Of a stretch of DNA of 24,631 bases, positions 22,236 to 24,631 are shown one piece after another. The notes beneath the pieces were generated by a model. It worked only from the letters and a program-made list of their open reading frames with translations. It searched no databases and had not been told where the DNA came from. This DNA is from JBIICS01 sp044238735. Lineage in GTDB: Bacteria; Bacteroidota; Bacteroidia; UBA4408. The DNA lies in contig JBIICS010000032.1 in NCBI GenBank assembly GCA_044238735.1, positions 1-24,631 of the forward strand. Direction: 5' to 3'. The translations under genes were made by a program, and so were the position numbers. The stretch's first letter is position 1, and each line of letters opens with the position of its first letter.

Positions 22236-24631
22236 GTTGTTTATCAATAAATCAAAGATACAATTTGAAAGCAAATCACAACATTATAAAATAAATTCTT
22301 TAGGTCTATATTGTTGTTTATCAATAAATCAAAGATACAATTTGAAAGCAAATCACAACATCGCCATAGTCATCTAAAAGCAAAGTAATGTTGTTTATCA
22401 ATAAATCAAAGATACAATTTGAAAGCAAATCACAACTAATCCATTAAAATGATCTTGTTCCGGTTTGTTGTTTATCAATAAATCAAAGATACAATTTGAA
22501 AGCAAATCACAACAAAACGAAAGCTTAAAATATATGAAAAACTGTTGTTTATCAATAAATCAAAGATACAATTTGAAAGCAAATCACAACAAATATAATT
22601 CATAAAATTGATTAAAGTCGGTTGTTTATCAATAAATCAAAGATACAATTTGAAAGCAAATCACAACATTACTTAATGCTCCAGCAAAGACCATTTTGTT
22701 GTTTATCAATAAATCAAAGATACAATTTGAAAGCAAATCACAACTGTTACACATTAAAGATATATTATTACTTGGTTGTTTATCAATAAATCAAAGATAC
22801 AATTTGAAAGCAAATCACAACTGTGGTTATGATGCTTACACTACTTACTTAGTTGTTTATCAATAAATCAAAGATACAATTTGAAAGCAAATCACAACTG
22901 GTCAGGCTCGTATATTTTAGGCTCACCAGTTGTTTATCAATAAATCAAAGATACAATTTGAAAGCAAATCACAACAAGCACATAATCTAAAAGAAGCCAA
23001 ATCACGTTGTTTATCAATAAATCAAAGATACAATTTGAAAGCAAATCACAACAATAATTCCTTTTTCTTCTGCTACTAAAAAGTTGTTTATCAATAAATC
23101 AAAGATACAATTTGAAAGCAAATCACAACTGAGCGTCTATTAATGCTACTTGCGCTGCGGTTGTTTATCAATAAATCAAAGATACAATTTGAAAGCAAAT
23201 CACAACCGATGATTTGGAGTATGTTTATGCTTCGCCGTTGTTTATCAATAAATCAAAGATACAATTTGAAAGCAAATCACAACTATTATACAGATGATAC
23301 AGATACAAGATTAGTTGTTTATCAATAAATCAAAGATACAATTTGAAAGCAAATCACAACTAAAAAGCCAATATTTAAAAACAAATATTGGTTGTTTATC
23401 AATAAATCAAAGATACAATTTGAAAGCAAATCACAACTAGCAATATATCCATTTATAGGTGGAACGGTTGTTTATCAATAAATCAAAGATACAATTTGAA
23501 AGCAAATCACAACACGCTGGGCATTTTTTTAGTGTAGGGGCTTGTTGTTTATCAATAAATCAAAGATACAATTTGAAAGCAAATCACAACTACTTACTTG
23601 TATAAAGGTAACGTACAACTGTTGTTTATCAATAAATCAAAGATACAATTTGAAAGCAAATCACAACAAAATTTGATCATGGATTTAAAATTCGTAAGTT
23701 GTTTATCAATAAATCAAAGATACAATTTGAAAGCAAATCACAACAATACTAATACTACTACACCTTACTGCAGAGTTGTTTATCAATAAATCAAAGATAC
23801 AATTTGAAAGCAAATCACAACATAAATCCTTTAGATAGTAATGCAGCATTTGTTGTTTATCAATAAATCAAAGATACAATTTGAAAGCAAATCACAACTT
23901 AAATTATTTTTAAAATAATTAAAATTTAGTTGTTTATCAATAAATCAAAGATACAATTTGAAAGCAAATCACAACTGTAAAGCTTGCAAGGTATAAAACA
24001 CGTTAGTTGTTTATCAATAAATCAAAGATACAATTTGAAAGCAAATCACAACTTAAATTATTTTTAAAATAATTAAAATTTAGTTGTTTATCAATAAATC
24101 AAAGATACAATTTGAAAGCAAATCACAACCACTTGCGTTGTTATTGGCTATTGCCCCTAGTTGTTTATCAATAAATCAAAGATACAATTTGAAAGCAAAT
24201 CACAACTTAATATTTATGCTTCCAACATACTCATACGTTGTTTATCAATAAATCAAAGATACAATTTGAAAGCAAATCACAACCTACGAGGGAGTATTAG
24301 TTGAGTGTGAAAAGTTGTTTATCAATAAATCAAAGATACAATTTGAAAGCAAATCACAACGAAACACAAATAAGTGAAAATAACTATTTAGTTGTTTATC
24401 AATAAATCAAAGATACAATTTGAAAGCAAATCACAACGATAGGAAGATAGTGTTGAACCACCAACCGGTTGTTTATCAATAAATCAAAGATACAATTTGA
24501 AAGCAAATCACAACTTAGGCGGCGATATAACAAAATCAACCGGTGTTGTTTATCAATAAATCAAAGATACAATTTGAAAGCAAATCACAACAATAGGAGA
24601 TATTACTGGTGTTGTAGGTCAGTTGTTTATC
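22236..24631 (-). CRISPR. Type II-C CRISPR array, 31 full repeats plus one cut by the window end
   Basis: 47-nt repeats start at 22236 and recur every 77 nt. On the plus strand each begins GTTGTTTATCAATAAATC and ends AAAGCAAATCACAAC. All 31 complete copies look identical by eye, including the one nearest cas2. The 31 spacers are 30 nt each, except one of 29 nt (23438-23466). The functional direction is taken as the minus strand because the tracrRNA anti-repeat pairs with the repeat end that reads GTTGTGATTTGCTTTCAAAT there. The array continues beyond 24631, so its far end and any leader are not visible. Spacers at 23899-23928 and 24053-24082 are identical. Each repeat carries a promoter-like sequence on the minus strand. 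Confidence 0.99.
22253..22281 (-). promoter_or_regulatory. Promoter-like sequence inside the CRISPR repeat (first copy; present in every full repeat)
   Basis: In the crRNA direction the repeat has TTG at repeat positions 2-4, then 18 nt, then TATCTTTG at positions 23-30. This is a full TTG / TAnnTTTG promoter match. A start about 7 nt downstream would lie near repeat position 37, about 10 nt before the next spacer. The coordinates given are for the repeat at 22236-22282; the same element recurs every 77 nt (once 76). Function is inferred only. Confidence 0.55.

Noticed and set aside
23143..23789. Short open reading frames (61-63 codons) across repeats and spacers
   Set aside because: They are translations of the CRISPR repeat itself (the same peptide recurs), with no start context or homology.
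22236..24631. Plus-strand transcription of the array from the repeat (TACAATTTG)
   Set aside because: The plus-strand element has three bases between TA and TTTG instead of two. The anti-repeat, the similarity to known Bacteroidota repeats and the T7 terminator all favour the minus strand.

Overview
The window is low-GC DNA from a member of the Bacteroidota, probably a gliding or type IX-secreting relative of the Flavobacteriia/Chitinophagia. Four things support this: C-terminal type A sorting domains of the type IX secretion system (T9SS) on two secreted proteins, a TonB-dependent receptor with an N-terminal carboxypeptidase-like domain, promoters of the TTTG/TAnnTTTG type, and a 47-nt type II-C CRISPR repeat of the family known from Bacteroides and Capnocytophaga.

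Left part (1-4631, all minus strand): start of nadD, a small four-helix membrane protein overlapping nadD and gmk, gmk (guanylate kinase), subunit B of a 3-oxoacid CoA-transferase without a neighbouring subunit A, a membrane-anchored SpoIIE-type phosphatase, a UbiX-family flavin prenyltransferase and a PorT-like outer-membrane beta-barrel protein. Middle part (4714-16169): a secreted M1 aminopeptidase with T9SS tail overlapping a SCO1/SenC protein; a 1500-residue beta-helix/LamG protein with T9SS tail, its own promoter and a strong terminator; dprA on the minus strand (TTG start); and a TonB-dependent receptor followed after 2 nt by a small membrane protein.

Right part (about 16279-24631): a complete type II-C CRISPR-Cas locus. 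Cas9 (1235 aa, all RuvC and HNH residues present), Cas1 and Cas2 are on the plus strand. A tracrRNA gene not covered by any ORF lies on the minus strand just before cas9. It has a textbook Bacteroidota promoter, a 21-bp anti-repeat with one bulge, and an intrinsic terminator. The array after cas2 holds 31 identical full repeats plus one cut by the window end. Anti-repeat and repeat orientation indicate that crRNAs are read from the minus strand, towards cas2, and a hairpin with T runs on both strands separates the two convergent units.

Three features stand out. (1) Every repeat contains TTG-N18-TATCTTTG in the crRNA direction, a full Bacteroidota promoter match, so each spacer may be transcribed from its own repeat. 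(2) A REP-associated tyrosine transposase (RAYT, HUH family) sits between cas9 and cas1, starting 2 nt after the cas9 stop, with three related palindromic elements: two before cas1 and one inside its own reading frame. (3) An A/T-only palindromic spacer occurs twice, one unit apart. Functions are inferred from sequence motifs only; no searches were run.
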